Below, in pieces: positions 1-8,592 of a stretch of 64,000 bases of DNA (positions are counted from its first letter, which is position 1; every line of letters starts with the position of its first letter). The notes under the pieces are model-generated. The model was given only the letters and a program-made list of their open reading frames with translations. It did no database searches and was not told the DNA's origin. The stretch covers positions 1 to 64,000 of the forward strand of contig NZ_CABJCG010000019.1 in NCBI RefSeq assembly GCF_902364025.1, given 5' to 3'. This DNA is from Enterocloster lavalensis (GTDB lineage Bacteria > Bacillota > Clostridia > Lachnospirales > Lachnospiraceae). Position numbers and translations under genes: made by a program.

Positions 1-51
1 TACGCACGGTGGTGTGAGAGGACGGGAGCTAATCACTCCCTCCTACTCGAT
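1..51 (+). mobile_element. Probable 3' terminus of a group II intron (domains V-VI end)
   Basis: The first 50 bases match, from memory, the 3' end of bacterial group II introns: a GTACGGT-like stretch as in the domain V 3' strand, then a domain VI-like hairpin (GGGAG at 24-28, loop CTAATCA with a candidate branch A, CTCCC at 36-40), then CCTACTCGAT. The catalytic core and reverse transcriptase would lie upstream, outside the window. The tandem repeats start at the predicted intron/exon boundary. The identification rests on a short stretch and is moderate. Confidence 0.5.
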
Positions 52-173
52 TGAATGCAATGGGCCGCTGGCGCAGCCTGCGGGCGATTGTTTGAATGCA
101 ATGGGCCGCTGGAGCAGCCTGCGGGCGATTGTTTGAATGCAATGGGCCGCCGGCGCAGCCTGCGGGCGATTGC
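51..173. repeat. Three tandem 41-bp repeats, each with an internal hairpin
   Basis: Three head-to-tail copies begin at 51, 92 and 133 (the last lacks one base) and differ by one or two bases. Each carries a hairpin read as CCGC-T-GGC-GCA-GCC-T-GCGG: two short stems with one T.T mismatch and a 3-base loop. The array lies 4 bp beyond the stop codon of the minus-strand DUF1836 gene and directly after the probable intron end. It may act as a 3' stem-loop for that gene or be a palindromic repetitive element. Confidence 0.85.
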
Positions 174-177
174 GTTC

Positions 178-801
178 TCACTTCTTTTTGCGGTCCCGGT
201 CAGGGCTTTCGCTGCGCAGCTGGTCGGCCAGCAGCTCGATCATCTGTTTCTTTAAATACACGTCAAAGGACAGCTCGCAGATCAGCGCGAAGAGCCGCAG
301 GTATTCCTGTTCCTCCCCGTCCAGGCCGGAGTCCCCGAAGGTGCCCTGGGCCTTGTCATATTTCTGCATCAGATCCTCCCGCAGTCGGTCCATCTGTCCG
401 GCCGCCAGGGTGAACACTTCCTCGTAAATGTCCTCCAGCTTTACGTCGGAGGGTCTGCCGGAGAAGTGGCGGCTGGTAATGGGCCGGAAAATCTCCTCGA
501 TATCCGCAAAGGACAGTACATTCTTAAAATAGTAGATAAAGACCAGCATCAGCATGTGGTCTTTGGAATATTTTTTCTTCACAGGCGGAGGGAGCAGGTT
601 GTTCTTCGCGTAGTTGTTGATCATGGTTTTGGTCAGAACCTTGTCCTCCGGGTGACGTCTGGTGTCCTTTAAATGCTCGTCCATAAAGGTGGTCACCTGG
701 TCCATATACAGATCGATGTCCGGAATCTCCCGGGCTTTCACATGGGAGAGGGAACCCAGGCAGTCCAGCATGTCCTGAAGCCGTTCTTCGTTGGTTTTCA
801 T
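178..801 (-). CDS. DUF1836 domain-containing protein
   Basis: A protein of about 207 residues carrying the DUF1836 signature in its middle: an LTKTMINNYAKNNLLPPP segment, a KKKYSKDH motif, then VLSFADIEEIF. The first part resembles a MerR/HTH-like fold, so the family is thought to bind DNA, although its function is not established. The ATG at 801 is preferred over the GTG at 810 because AGGTGA sits five bases before it. The C-terminal part is charged (QLRSESPDRDRKKK). It is transcribed divergently from the LysR gene. Family assignment is from motif memory and fairly sure; the role is not known. Confidence 0.75.
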   Translation of the reverse strand: MKTNEERLQDMLDCLGSLSHVKAREIPDIDLYMDQVTTFMDEHLKDTRRHPEDKVLTKTMINNYAKNNLLPPPVKKKYSKDHMLMLVFIYYFKNVLSFADIEEIFRPITSRHFSGRPSDVKLEDIYEEVFTLAAGQMDRLREDLMQKYDKAQGTFGDSGLDGEEQEYLRLFALICELSFDVYLKKQMIELLADQLRSESPDRDRKKK

Positions 802-929
802 CGTTATCACCTCATAGTCACCATTATATAGTATTCAATACTAGATGACAAGTGGGAAATGTGATAAGTTGTAAAAAAGGGATGACGTAATGTAAATGAT
901 AACAGAGATTGAGACAATGGAGGGAGAAA

Positions 930-1832
930 ATGAATCTGAGAGAAATGAATTATGTGGTCGCGATTTACGAGGAACAGAGCATTTCAAAGGCAGCGGAGCG
1001 GCTGTATATTTCACAGCCGTCGCTGAGTAAATTTCTGATCAATCTGGAACGGGAGCTGAATGTACAGCTGTTCGACAGGACCACCAATCCGCTGACTCCC
1101 ACGGAGTATGGCAGGGCTTATATCGAGACGGCCAGGTCCATGTTAAATCTCAATTCTGATATGCTGCGGCGCATGGAGGATATCCGAAATTCTGAGACGG
1201 GTCTTCTGCGGATCGGAATGTCCGTGGTGCGTTCCGCTTACTATATTCCGATGGTTCTACCAGAGTTTCACCGCCGCTTTCCCGGGATTCAGATCAGTCT
1301 GGAGGAGGAGTCAGCCACTGTGCTGGAGCAGCATCTGCTGCAGGGACGGCTGGATGTGGCGATTACCTCCGGGATCGTGATGGACCCGCAGATCAACTGT
1401 GAGGTGATCCGCAGAGAGCGGATTTATTTTGCCGTACCCCGGAGATATGTGAAGGGGGCGGATGAATCCAGTAAGTTCGACGATGTTGCGCCTTTGATTC
1501 CCTGGAAACAGACGCGGTTTGTGCTGCTGCACAAAAAGCAGCGGGTGCGGCAGATCGCAGACCAGGTGTTTGCGGATTACGGTCTCGAGCCCCATGTGAT
1601 TATGGAAACAAAGATAACCGACACCGCTCTGAAGCTTTGCGCCAAAGGAATGTGCTGCGCTTTTGTTTCAGAGGTCACCAAGGAGGATCCCTTTTACCGG
1701 GATATGGAGGCCGATTATTATGAGCTGGACGAGCGCTATTCCCTGCCGGTCATTGCAGCCTGCCGGAGAGGTGCCTATATCCCACAGAGTGTCCGGTATT
1801 TCCTGCAAATATTGAACGAAGGGGGCCGGTAG
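930..1832 (+). CDS. LysR family transcriptional regulator
   Basis: A 300-residue protein with the classical LysR N-terminal winged HTH (residues 1-60: LREMNYVVAIYEEQSISKAA, then SQPSLSKFLINLERELN and LFDR). A periplasmic-binding-like effector domain follows (about 90-295). Start at ATG 930, behind GGAGGGA; the upstream in-frame TTG at 909 has no ribosome site. It lies just before a co-oriented transporter/aldolase/amidohydrolase operon, whose promoter sits about 75 bp after its stop, so it is the likely regulator of that operon. The ligand cannot be told from sequence; by context it may be a carboxylate or an N-acyl amino acid. Confidence 0.9.
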   Translation: MNLREMNYVVAIYEEQSISKAAERLYISQPSLSKFLINLERELNVQLFDRTTNPLTPTEYGRAYIETARSMLNLNSDMLRRMEDIRNSETGLLRIGMSVVRSAYYIPMVLPEFHRRFPGIQISLEEESATVLEQHLLQGRLDVAITSGIVMDPQINCEVIRRERIYFAVPRRYVKGADESSKFDDVAPLIPWKQTRFVLLHKKQRVRQIADQVFADYGLEPHVIMETKITDTALKLCAKGMCCAFVSEVTKEDPFYRDMEADYYELDERYSLPVIAACRRGAYIPQSVRYFLQILNEGGR

Positions 1833-1904
1833 CGCAAAGCCGTTTATGAAGTGGCGGATTGTCCCCCTACAACTGCCCGGCTATGCCCACATGTAAAAAC
1901 GGTA

Positions 1905-1934
1905 TTGGGAATCAGGAAACCTCACTGCTATAAT
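1905..1934 (+). promoter_or_regulatory. Predicted promoter of the transporter operon
   Basis: TTGGGA (1905-1910), an 18-base spacer and a consensus TATAAT (1929-1934) lie about 75 bases before the transporter start. The weak -35 box would suit activation by the adjacent LysR protein. Inferred by eye only. Confidence 0.55.
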
Positions 1935-2010
1935 GGAATTAACGAAGATAGACCGGTATATCTGAGGCAACTGGACATTGTGGCAGGCGATTGAATTTGG
2001 AGGGGTAAGT

Positions 2011-3321
2011 ATGGGCAGTACAATGATAGCAGTGATTGGATTTGTTTCGCTGGCGATATTGATGTGGGTGCTGTTGAAGGGGATGACCAGCCCGGTGATA
2101 CCGTTTATTTTGATACCGGTCGTCACCGCGCTGATTGCCGGTTTTTCCATCGGCGATATCAACGGATTTGTGAAATCCGGCCTGAGCTCCGTGCTGAGCA
2201 CGGCGGCGATGTTTATGTTTTCCATTACATATTTTAATATAATGAATGACGCAGGGCTGTTTGAGCCGGTGATCCGGGCGCTGACGCCAAAAGGAAAGGC
2301 AAACGTATTTCTGATCCTGCTGTCCGCTCTTGCGGTTACCTATGTGGGACATCTGGACGGCTCCGGAGCCACCACCTGGATGATCGTTCTGACTGCGTTT
2401 CTGCCCCTGGCTGACCGGGTGGGAATCCGCCGGCCCGCCCTTCTCTGCGTGGCGGCTTCCGGAATGACGGCGGCCAATCTGGTGCCCTGGGGCGGCCCCA
2501 CCATGCGGGCGGCGGCTGTTTTGGAGATGGATGTGAACGCACTGTTCACTTATATTCTCCCAGCCCTGGCCGTGATGGTGGGGTTGTCGGTGCTGACGGT
2601 CTGGATGTTGGCCCGGGCGGAGGTGAAAAACGGCGCAGGGACCATGATTGCAGGACCTGCATGTGCCGCAGGGGATCATGTGGAACCGGGCAGAGGCGGT
2701 TTTAAGGATTGGAAATGGATCTTCAACATGGCGCTCACCGTGGCTGTGCTTTACTTCCTGTTCAGCGGCGTCATGTCATCCTACCTCTGTTTTATGCTGG
2801 GCGTCTCCGTGGCTCTGTTGGTCAATTATCCCAATCCCAAGGAACAGACAAAACGCCTTAAATCCTACGCCGGACAGTCTATGGTTATGACGATTACGCT
2901 GTTTGCGGTGGCGGTTTTCCTGGGCGTCATGAAAGAGGGCGGTTTTATCGAGGCAATGGCCAGCGTGATCGTCCGCATTATTCCAGGCTTTTTAGCACCC
3001 CACGCTCATTGGGTGCTGGCGTTGATCGCGGTTCCTATGATGATGGCCCTGGGCACGGATGCGTTTTACTATGTGATGCTGCCTGTGATCATCGGGGTGG
3101 TTGAGCCGTTTGGAATTTCCGCATTGTCCGTGGCTGCGGTTTATCTCATCACCGGAACCTTTGGTTCCAGCATCAATCCAAGTGGCGCTGCAATGTATGT
3201 AGGCCTGGGACTGGCGGATGTGGATGTAGGGACGCATATCAAGTTCTCGATCCGGTATCTGTGGCCATTCAGTATCGCCTGTATGGCCGCGGCAATCCTG
3301 ATGGGGATAGTACAATTCTGA
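2011..3321 (+). CDS. CitMHS family transporter (citrate/divalent-metal type)
   Basis: An integral membrane protein of 436 residues with about 11-12 hydrophobic segments. It carries features of the CitMHS family (citrate-Mg/Ca:proton symporters and relatives): an MFSITYFNIMNDAGLF segment, the TYVGHLDGSGATTWMI motif, and NLVPWGGPTMRAA. In the family these loops bind the metal-carboxylate complex. ATG 2011 is preferred because GGAGGGG precedes it; the upstream in-frame TTG at 1978 has no ribosome site. It is first in an operon with an aldolase-like enzyme and an amidohydrolase, so the cargo may be a carboxylated compound that these enzymes process. Exact substrate unknown. Confidence 0.85.
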   Translation: MGSTMIAVIGFVSLAILMWVLLKGMTSPVIPFILIPVVTALIAGFSIGDINGFVKSGLSSVLSTAAMFMFSITYFNIMNDAGLFEPVIRALTPKGKANVFLILLSALAVTYVGHLDGSGATTWMIVLTAFLPLADRVGIRRPALLCVAASGMTAANLVPWGGPTMRAAAVLEMDVNALFTYILPALAVMVGLSVLTVWMLARAEVKNGAGTMIAGPACAAGDHVEPGRGGFKDWKWIFNMALTVAVLYFLFSGVMSSYLCFMLGVSVALLVNYPNPKEQTKRLKSYAGQSMVMTITLFAVAVFLGVMKEGGFIEAMASVIVRIIPGFLAPHAHWVLALIAVPMMMALGTDAFYYVMLPVIIGVVEPFGISALSVAAVYLITGTFGSSINPSGAAMYVGLGLADVDVGTHIKFSIRYLWPFSIACMAAAILMGIVQF

Positions 3322-3336
3322 TGGAAGGATGCGTTC

Positions 3337-4428
3337 ATGTTGATGGATGAGAAACGGTGGATCGATCTGAGAAGCGATACGGTCACAGTGCCTTCCAGGG
3401 AGATGCTGTTAACGGTTTTGGAGGCACAGCTGGGGGATGACGGGAGAAGAATCACGCCGGAAACAGGTGGAGACGGAACCGTCAATGAGCTGGAGGCACT
3501 GGCAGCAAGAATAACAGGTAAGGAAGCGGCAATTCTGTTCCCCTCCGGTACTATGGCTAACACGGCGGCGCTTTTGACCTGGGCAAAGCCTGGGGATGTG
3601 GTGCTGGTGGACCGCCTTATGCACTTATATCTTCGGGAAAAAACCGGCTTTGTACCTGCGCTCGGGGGGCTGCTGCCGGTGTTCTATGACCTGGCTGGAA
3701 ACGGCAGCCCGGATATGGCGTCGGTGGAACATGCGCTGTCCGCCGCGTCTGTCCGCCTGGCCTGTATTGAGACCACCCACAATTTTTCTGGCGGGAGCTG
3801 TCAGTCGCCCGTAGAGCTGGCGCAGTTTAAGGAATTGTGCGGACGAGCTGGCATTCCGGTCCACATGGACGGTGCGCGGCTGTTTAACGCGGTCTGCGCT
3901 CTGGAGGTGGAGGCGGAGGAGATCTGCCGCTATGCGGATTCCGTGATGTTTTGCCTTTCTAAGGGATTGGGGGCTCCGGTTGGTTCGCTGCTGTGCGGGC
4001 CCAGAGATTTCTGCCGCCGGGCCAGGGAAATGCGCAAGGCTTTGGGCGGAGCCATGCGTAAGGCCGGGGTCATTGCGGCTCCTGGGATTTATGCCCTAAA
4101 GCACAATGTGCCGGGGCTTAAGGAGGACAATGAGAAGGCACGGTATGTGGCGGAACGCCTGAGAAAACTTGAGGGGACATTTCCCATCCGCGGCTCAGTG
4201 CCTTCAAATATTCTGATTCTGGATACTGCAGGAGAAGAAACGTGCAGGGCCCTGATGGAGGAACTGAAGGTTAGAGGAATTCTGTGCAACAAGGTGCCGG
4301 GACACGGTCTGCGGTTTGTGTGGCACAACGGGGTGAACTGGGAAGATACCAGATTGGCGGCAGAACTAATTGTGCAGGCTGCCGGCCGGATCAAAGAGTG
4401 TGGGGGAGGTGAAACCCATGGAATATGA
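3337..4428 (+). CDS. Threonine aldolase family PLP-dependent lyase
   Basis: A fold-type I PLP enzyme of 363 residues in the beta-eliminating lyase / low-specificity threonine aldolase family. These enzymes split beta-hydroxy amino acids such as allo-threonine into glycine and an aldehyde. Diagnostic parts are IDLRSDTVTVPS near the N-terminus, FPSGTMANTAAL (cofactor phosphate region), HMDGARLFNA (Asp for the pyridine nitrogen, Arg for the carboxylate), and the Schiff-base lysine in CLSKGLGAPVGS, Lys209. The start lies 15 bp after the transporter stop. The stop overlaps the next gene by 11 bp, suggesting translational coupling. The real substrate may be a different beta-hydroxy amino acid. Confidence 0.9.
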   Translation: MLMDEKRWIDLRSDTVTVPSREMLLTVLEAQLGDDGRRITPETGGDGTVNELEALAARITGKEAAILFPSGTMANTAALLTWAKPGDVVLVDRLMHLYLREKTGFVPALGGLLPVFYDLAGNGSPDMASVEHALSAASVRLACIETTHNFSGGSCQSPVELAQFKELCGRAGIPVHMDGARLFNAVCALEVEAEEICRYADSVMFCLSKGLGAPVGSLLCGPRDFCRRAREMRKALGGAMRKAGVIAAPGIYALKHNVPGLKEDNEKARYVAERLRKLEGTFPIRGSVPSNILILDTAGEETCRALMEELKVRGILCNKVPGHGLRFVWHNGVNWEDTRLAAELIVQAAGRIKECGGGETHGI

Positions 4429-5728
4429 TCTGTTGGAGAAACGGGAATTTGAGAATTGGCTGGTTAAGCTGCGGAGGGATTTTCACCGCTATCCGGAGCC
4501 GGGATGGCTGGAGTACCGGACCACGGTGAGAATCATAGAGGAGCTGGAACAGATGGGGCTTCCTGTGATATGGGGGAAGGACCTGTATGCCGCAGATTGC
4601 CGTCTGGGGCTGCCGGAGCCGGAGGAGGACCAGGTGGCGGTCCGCCGGGCCATAGAGGAGACCAAAAGGGAGGATCTGATCGCCAGGATGGCGGGGGGAT
4701 TTACCGGAGCTATGGCCGTGATCGAAGGAAAGCAGGAGGGTCCTGCCGTGGGAATCCGGGTGGACATCGACAGCAATGAGTTGGAGGAAGCGGAAGCGCC
4801 TGATCACCGGCCGGCCCGGGAAGGCTTTGCCTCGGTGCACAGGGGAAATATGCATGGCTGCGGCCATGACGGTCATGCCGCTATTGGGCTGGGAGCCGCC
4901 CGGATTCTCTGCGCCAACCGCGAAAAGCTGGGGGGAACCGTATATCTCTTTTTTCAGTCGGCGGAGGAAGGCGGGAGAGGCGCCCAGGCTGTTGTGAAAA
5001 AGGGCCTTCTGTCCAATCTGGATTATTTTTATGGAGGCCATATCGGTATCAACCAGGCGCCCTTCGGCACCATTTCCGCCAGTACCTACGGATTTATGGC
5101 CGGGACCAAGTTTGACGTAGAATTCTGCGGCCGCGCATCCCATGCGGGAAAAGCCCCGGAGGAGGGAGCCAACGCCATTGCAGCTGCGGCCGGAGCTGTT
5201 TTGAACCTGTTGGCCATATCCAGGTCAGGTAAGGGAATAAGCCGGGTTAACGTGGGGAAAATTCTGGGAGGAAGCGGCCGGAATGTGATTCCCGATTACG
5301 CGCTTCTCAAGGCGGAGACCAGGGGCGGAAGCCCAGAGGTCAGTGCCTATATGTTTGAACGGGCCATGAGCGTCTGTCGTGGAGCTGCGCAGATGTACGA
5401 CTGTGATGTGAAGTGCCGGATTATGGGGGAATCCCGGAACGCGGAGTGCAACGGAGAGATGGTTCGTTTTGTAGAGCGGTCTGCCGCAGAATTGCGGGAA
5501 ATAAAAGAGATCATCCCGGCTTCAGACATGGGGGCGGGGGAGAATATCACATTTATGATGAACGAGGTAAGCCGTCAGGGCGGGCAGACCACCTTTATGC
5601 TGTTGGGAGCGGATATTAAAGCGCCTCACCATAGCTCAAAATTTGACTTTGATGAGCGGGTGATTCCGCTGGCAGCCAGACTGTTTGCAAAGCTGGCGCT
5701 GGATTTGAAATCAGAGAAACGGAAATGA
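4418..5728 (+). CDS. M20 family amidohydrolase, AbgA-like
   Basis: A 436-residue zinc-dependent M20 peptidase/amidohydrolase. Visible motifs are FHRYPEPGW, GIRVDIDSNEL, the metal motif in NMHGCGHDGHAAIGLG (around residue 145), AEEGGRGAQ with the catalytic glutamate, and a closing APHHSSKFDFDE. Length and the MHGCGHDGH stretch fit AbgA-type proteins (p-aminobenzoyl-glutamate hydrolase subunit A) better than hippurate hydrolases. No separate AbgB subunit is adjacent. Start ATG 4418 has GGAGGT eight bases before it and lies inside the end of the aldolase gene. With the carboxylate transporter, the operon suggests import and hydrolysis of an N-acylated amino acid; this is inference. Confidence 0.88.
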   Translation: MEYDLLEKREFENWLVKLRRDFHRYPEPGWLEYRTTVRIIEELEQMGLPVIWGKDLYAADCRLGLPEPEEDQVAVRRAIEETKREDLIARMAGGFTGAMAVIEGKQEGPAVGIRVDIDSNELEEAEAPDHRPAREGFASVHRGNMHGCGHDGHAAIGLGAARILCANREKLGGTVYLFFQSAEEGGRGAQAVVKKGLLSNLDYFYGGHIGINQAPFGTISASTYGFMAGTKFDVEFCGRASHAGKAPEEGANAIAAAAGAVLNLLAISRSGKGISRVNVGKILGGSGRNVIPDYALLKAETRGGSPEVSAYMFERAMSVCRGAAQMYDCDVKCRIMGESRNAECNGEMVRFVERSAAELREIKEIIPASDMGAGENITFMMNEVSRQGGQTTFMLLGADIKAPHHSSKFDFDERVIPLAARLFAKLALDLKSEKRK

Positions 5729-5733
5729 GCGTA

Positions 5734-5763
5734 TGCCTGCCGGCCACAAACCGGCAGGCATTT
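5734..5763 (+). terminator. Rho-independent terminator-like hairpin
   Basis: A perfect 10-bp stem (TGCCTGCCGG at 5734-5743 with CCGGCAGGCA at 5751-5760), a 7-base loop and a short T tract, six bases after the amidohydrolase stop. It probably ends the LysR-linked operon. Confidence 0.75.
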
Positions 5764-5826
5764 CACACGTTCACCGCCACGTGTATTTTCCCACCGGAAA
5801 TGCCATACTATCCATGAGGTGATCAC

Positions 5827-5979
5827 ATGGAAAAAGACAAAGAGGAAAAACTCAATCAAAAGAAGTCCAACGAAATGTTCAACAGCATCACGGAAAAGGT
5901 GAAGCCGGAGAACCAGAACCAGACCCACAATTCCCGACGGGAAGGCATGGGACCCAACACGAAGCGCAGGCCCTGCTGA
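5827..5979 (+). CDS. Small hydrophilic protein (50 residues), conserved-looking
   Basis: An intact reading frame of 50 codons starting at ATG 5827, with GAGGTG seven bases before the start. The product is very polar: a lysine/glutamate-rich start (MEKDKEEKLNQKKSNEMF), a middle NSITEKVKPENQNQTHN, and an end RREGMGPNTKRRPC. It has no membrane segment. The GPNTKR ending resembles a group of small uncharacterised Clostridia proteins I recall, but I cannot name a family. It lies between a terminator and pcrA, apart from both. Its good ribosome site and protein-like composition support a real gene. Confidence 0.6.
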   Translation: MEKDKEEKLNQKKSNEMFNSITEKVKPENQNQTHNSRREGMGPNTKRRPC

Positions 5980-6071
5980 TCCGGCTGCGTGAGGGAATGT
6001 CCGCCGCGCCTGCAAGGTGGTAGGTGACAAATCGCCGAAAATGTTATAAGATAGACTTTGCAGCATTCGCA

Positions 6072-6089
6072 GCCCCGCCTCGGCGGGGC
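6072..6089 (+). other. GC-rich hairpin in the pcrA leader
   Basis: GCCCCGCC (6072-6079) and GGCGGGGC (6082-6089) are perfect complements separated by two bases, about 40 bp before the pcrA start. No T tract follows. It may be an RNA stem-loop in the leader or a weak processing signal; function unknown. Confidence 0.4.
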
Positions 6090-6130
6090 GGACAAACCCC
6101 GCGAGGGGGACAAAAGGCGGTAAGAAAAGA

Positions 6131-8476
6131 ATGAGTATTTACGATTCACTGAATCCAATGCAGCAGGAGGCCGTGTTTTGCACGGAGGGCCCGCTGCTGG
6201 TGCTGGCCGGGGCCGGCTCAGGCAAGACCCGGGTGCTGACCCACCGGGTGGCCTATCTGATCGAAGAAAAAGAGGTCAACCCATGGAACATCATGGCCAT
6301 CACATTTACCAATAAAGCGGCAGGGGAGATGCGGGAGCGCGTGGACAAGCTGGTGGGCTTCGGCGCGGAGAGCATCTGGGTGAGCACCTTCCACTCCTCC
6401 TGTGTGCGCATTTTGCGCAGGCATATCGAGGCGTTGGGGTATTCCACCAGCTTTTCCATCTACGATACCGACGACCAGCGCACGCTGATGAAACAGGTGT
6501 TTAAAACCCTGGACGTGGACACCAAGCAGTTGAAGGAGCGGGGCGCGCTCAGCGCCATCTCGTCGGCCAAGGACAAGCTGATCGGGCCGGAGGAATTTCT
6601 GTTAAACGCCACCGGGGATTTTAGACAGCGGCGGATCGGGGAGATCTACCAGGAGTATCAGAAACAGTTAAAGAAGAATAACGCCATGGATTTCGACGAC
6701 CTGATCGTCAAGACGGTGGAACTGTTCCAGAACAACCCGGATGTGCTGAATTATTACCAGGAGCGTTTCAAGTACATAATGGTGGACGAGTACCAGGACA
6801 CCAACCTGGCCCAGTTCAAGCTCATCAGCCTGCTGGCGGCAAAATACAAGAACCTCTGCGTGGTGGGCGATGACGACCAGTCCATTTACAAGTTCCGTGG
6901 AGCTAACATCGAGAATATCCTGAACTTTGAGGATGCATTTCCGGGGGCCAGGGTGATCAAGCTGGAGCAGAACTACCGCTCCACCCAGAACATTTTAAAC
7001 GCGGCCAACGGCGTGATCCGGCACAACCGCGGGCGGAAGGACAAGACGCTCTGGACGGCCAACAGCGAGGGCACGCTGGTGCATTTCAAACAGTTTGAGA
7101 ACGCCCGGGACGAGGCGGACTACGTGGCCCGGCAGATTCGGGACAGCGGCTTCTCCTACCAGGACCAGGCGGTGCTCTACCGCACCAACGCCCAGTCCCG
7201 TCTTCTGGAGGAGCGGTGCATTTACTACAATGTGCCCTACCGTTTGGTGGGAGGCGTGAACTTCTATCAGCGCAAGGAGATCAAGGACATTCTGGCCTAC
7301 CTGCGGACCATCGCCAACGGTGTGGACGACTTATCCGTGCTGCGGATTATCAATGTGCCCAAGCGCGGGATTGGGGCCACCACCATGGGCAAGGTGACGA
7401 TTTTTGCGTCGGAGCATGGCATGAGCCTGTACGATGCGCTGAAGACGGCACGCCAGGTGCCGGGGCTCGGCAAGGCGGCGGCCAAGATCGAGGCCTTTGT
7501 GGGCCAGATCGAGAGCTTCAAGGTGCGGGCGAACTCCGAGGATTTCACCATTCAGGACCTGATCGAGGGAATCCTGGACGAGACCGGATACCGGCAGGAG
7601 CTGGAGGCGGAGGGGGAGATCGAGTCCCAGACCCGCCTGGAGAATATCGAGGAGTTGGTGAACAAGGCTGTCAGCTATGAGCAGGACAGCGAACATCCTT
7701 CCCTGGACGAGTTTTTGGAACAGGTGGCCCTGGTAGCGGACATCGACAACATGGACGAATCCGAGAACCGGGCGACGCTCATGACTCTGCACAGCGCCAA
7801 GGGCCTGGAATTCCCCAAGGTGTACCTGGTGGGGATGGAGGACGGTTTATTTCCGAGCATGATGTCCATCACTGCGGACGACAAGTCGGAGATCGAGGAG
7901 GAGCGCAGACTCTGCTACGTGGGCATCACACGGGCCAGGGAGGAGCTGGTGATGACCTCCGCCAGGCAGCGCATGGTCAACGGGGAGACCCGCTATTCCA
8001 AGCCCAGCCAGTTTGTGGAGGAGCTTCCCGCCTCCGCGGTGGAATTTGACCGTCTGGAGCCGGCCCTGTCCGGGTACGGCGGCTTTGGTGGAGGCAGCGG
8101 GAGCGCAGGGGCTTCCGGACGGAAAACGGACGCTTACGCGGACGACTCCCTGCCCTGGAACCAGGGCGGCATGAAAGCGCAGCCCAAGGCCGAGGGGAGG
8201 GGATTCGGCAGCAGCCACAACCCCTATGCTTCCCGGAATACCGCTCCGGCCGGGTCGGCTCCCGCGTCGAAACCGGCCTTTGGAAAAGCATTTACCGTGC
8301 AGAAGCAGTCGTCTTTGGACTACGGACCAGGCGATCGGGTTTCCCACATCAAGTTCGGCCAGGGAACCGTGAAGTCCGTGGAGGACGGAGCCAAGGACTA
8401 TGAGGTCACGGTGGAGTTCGACAAAGCAGGTCAGAAGAAGATGTTTGCGTCGTTTGCAAAATTGAAAAAAATCTAG
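6131..8476 (+). CDS. pcrA: ATP-dependent DNA helicase PcrA (UvrD/Rep superfamily 1)
   Basis: A 781-residue superfamily 1A 3'-5' helicase. Motif I is AGAGSGKTRVL near the N-terminus, Ia ITFTNKAA, II VDEYQDTN, III GDDDQSIYKFRGA, IV EQNYRST, V MTLHSAKGLEF, and VI CYVGITRARE. The length and the glycine/serine-rich linker before a C-terminal Tudor-like domain (GDRVSHIKFGQGTVKSV) fit Gram-positive PcrA. PcrA is essential in several Firmicutes, acting in repair, plasmid replication and removing RecA or RNA polymerase. The start at ATG 6131 has only a modest GGCGGTAAG ribosome site but matches the usual N-terminus (LNPMQQEAV). Confidence 0.97.
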   Translation: MSIYDSLNPMQQEAVFCTEGPLLVLAGAGSGKTRVLTHRVAYLIEEKEVNPWNIMAITFTNKAAGEMRERVDKLVGFGAESIWVSTFHSSCVRILRRHIEALGYSTSFSIYDTDDQRTLMKQVFKTLDVDTKQLKERGALSAISSAKDKLIGPEEFLLNATGDFRQRRIGEIYQEYQKQLKKNNAMDFDDLIVKTVELFQNNPDVLNYYQERFKYIMVDEYQDTNLAQFKLISLLAAKYKNLCVVGDDDQSIYKFRGANIENILNFEDAFPGARVIKLEQNYRSTQNILNAANGVIRHNRGRKDKTLWTANSEGTLVHFKQFENARDEADYVARQIRDSGFSYQDQAVLYRTNAQSRLLEERCIYYNVPYRLVGGVNFYQRKEIKDILAYLRTIANGVDDLSVLRIINVPKRGIGATTMGKVTIFASEHGMSLYDALKTARQVPGLGKAAAKIEAFVGQIESFKVRANSEDFTIQDLIEGILDETGYRQELEAEGEIESQTRLENIEELVNKAVSYEQDSEHPSLDEFLEQVALVADIDNMDESENRATLMTLHSAKGLEFPKVYLVGMEDGLFPSMMSITADDKSEIEEERRLCYVGITRAREELVMTSARQRMVNGETRYSKPSQFVEELPASAVEFDRLEPALSGYGGFGGGSGSAGASGRKTDAYADDSLPWNQGGMKAQPKAEGRGFGSSHNPYASRNTAPAGSAPASKPAFGKAFTVQKQSSLDYGPGDRVSHIKFGQGTVKSVEDGAKDYEVTVEFDKAGQKKMFASFAKLKKI

Positions 8477-8537
8477 GATACTACTGGATAAATTCTAAAA
8501 ATTTGAGTAAATTGGGATAGTAAAAAAGGCCTGATCA

Positions 8538-8546
8538 TGATATAAT
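8538..8546 (+). promoter_or_regulatory. Extended -10 promoter element
   Basis: TGATATAAT is an extended -10 element without a clear -35 box, 47 bases before the next gene's start. It is the likely promoter for the acidic-tail membrane protein. Confidence 0.45.
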
Positions 8547-8592
8547 ACTTAATAAGCATTTCAACCAGGCTGAATCGTTAGGAGGAAAGGAC

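Noticed and set aside
51..173. CRISPR array
   Set aside because: The 41-bp units are directly contiguous with no variable spacers.
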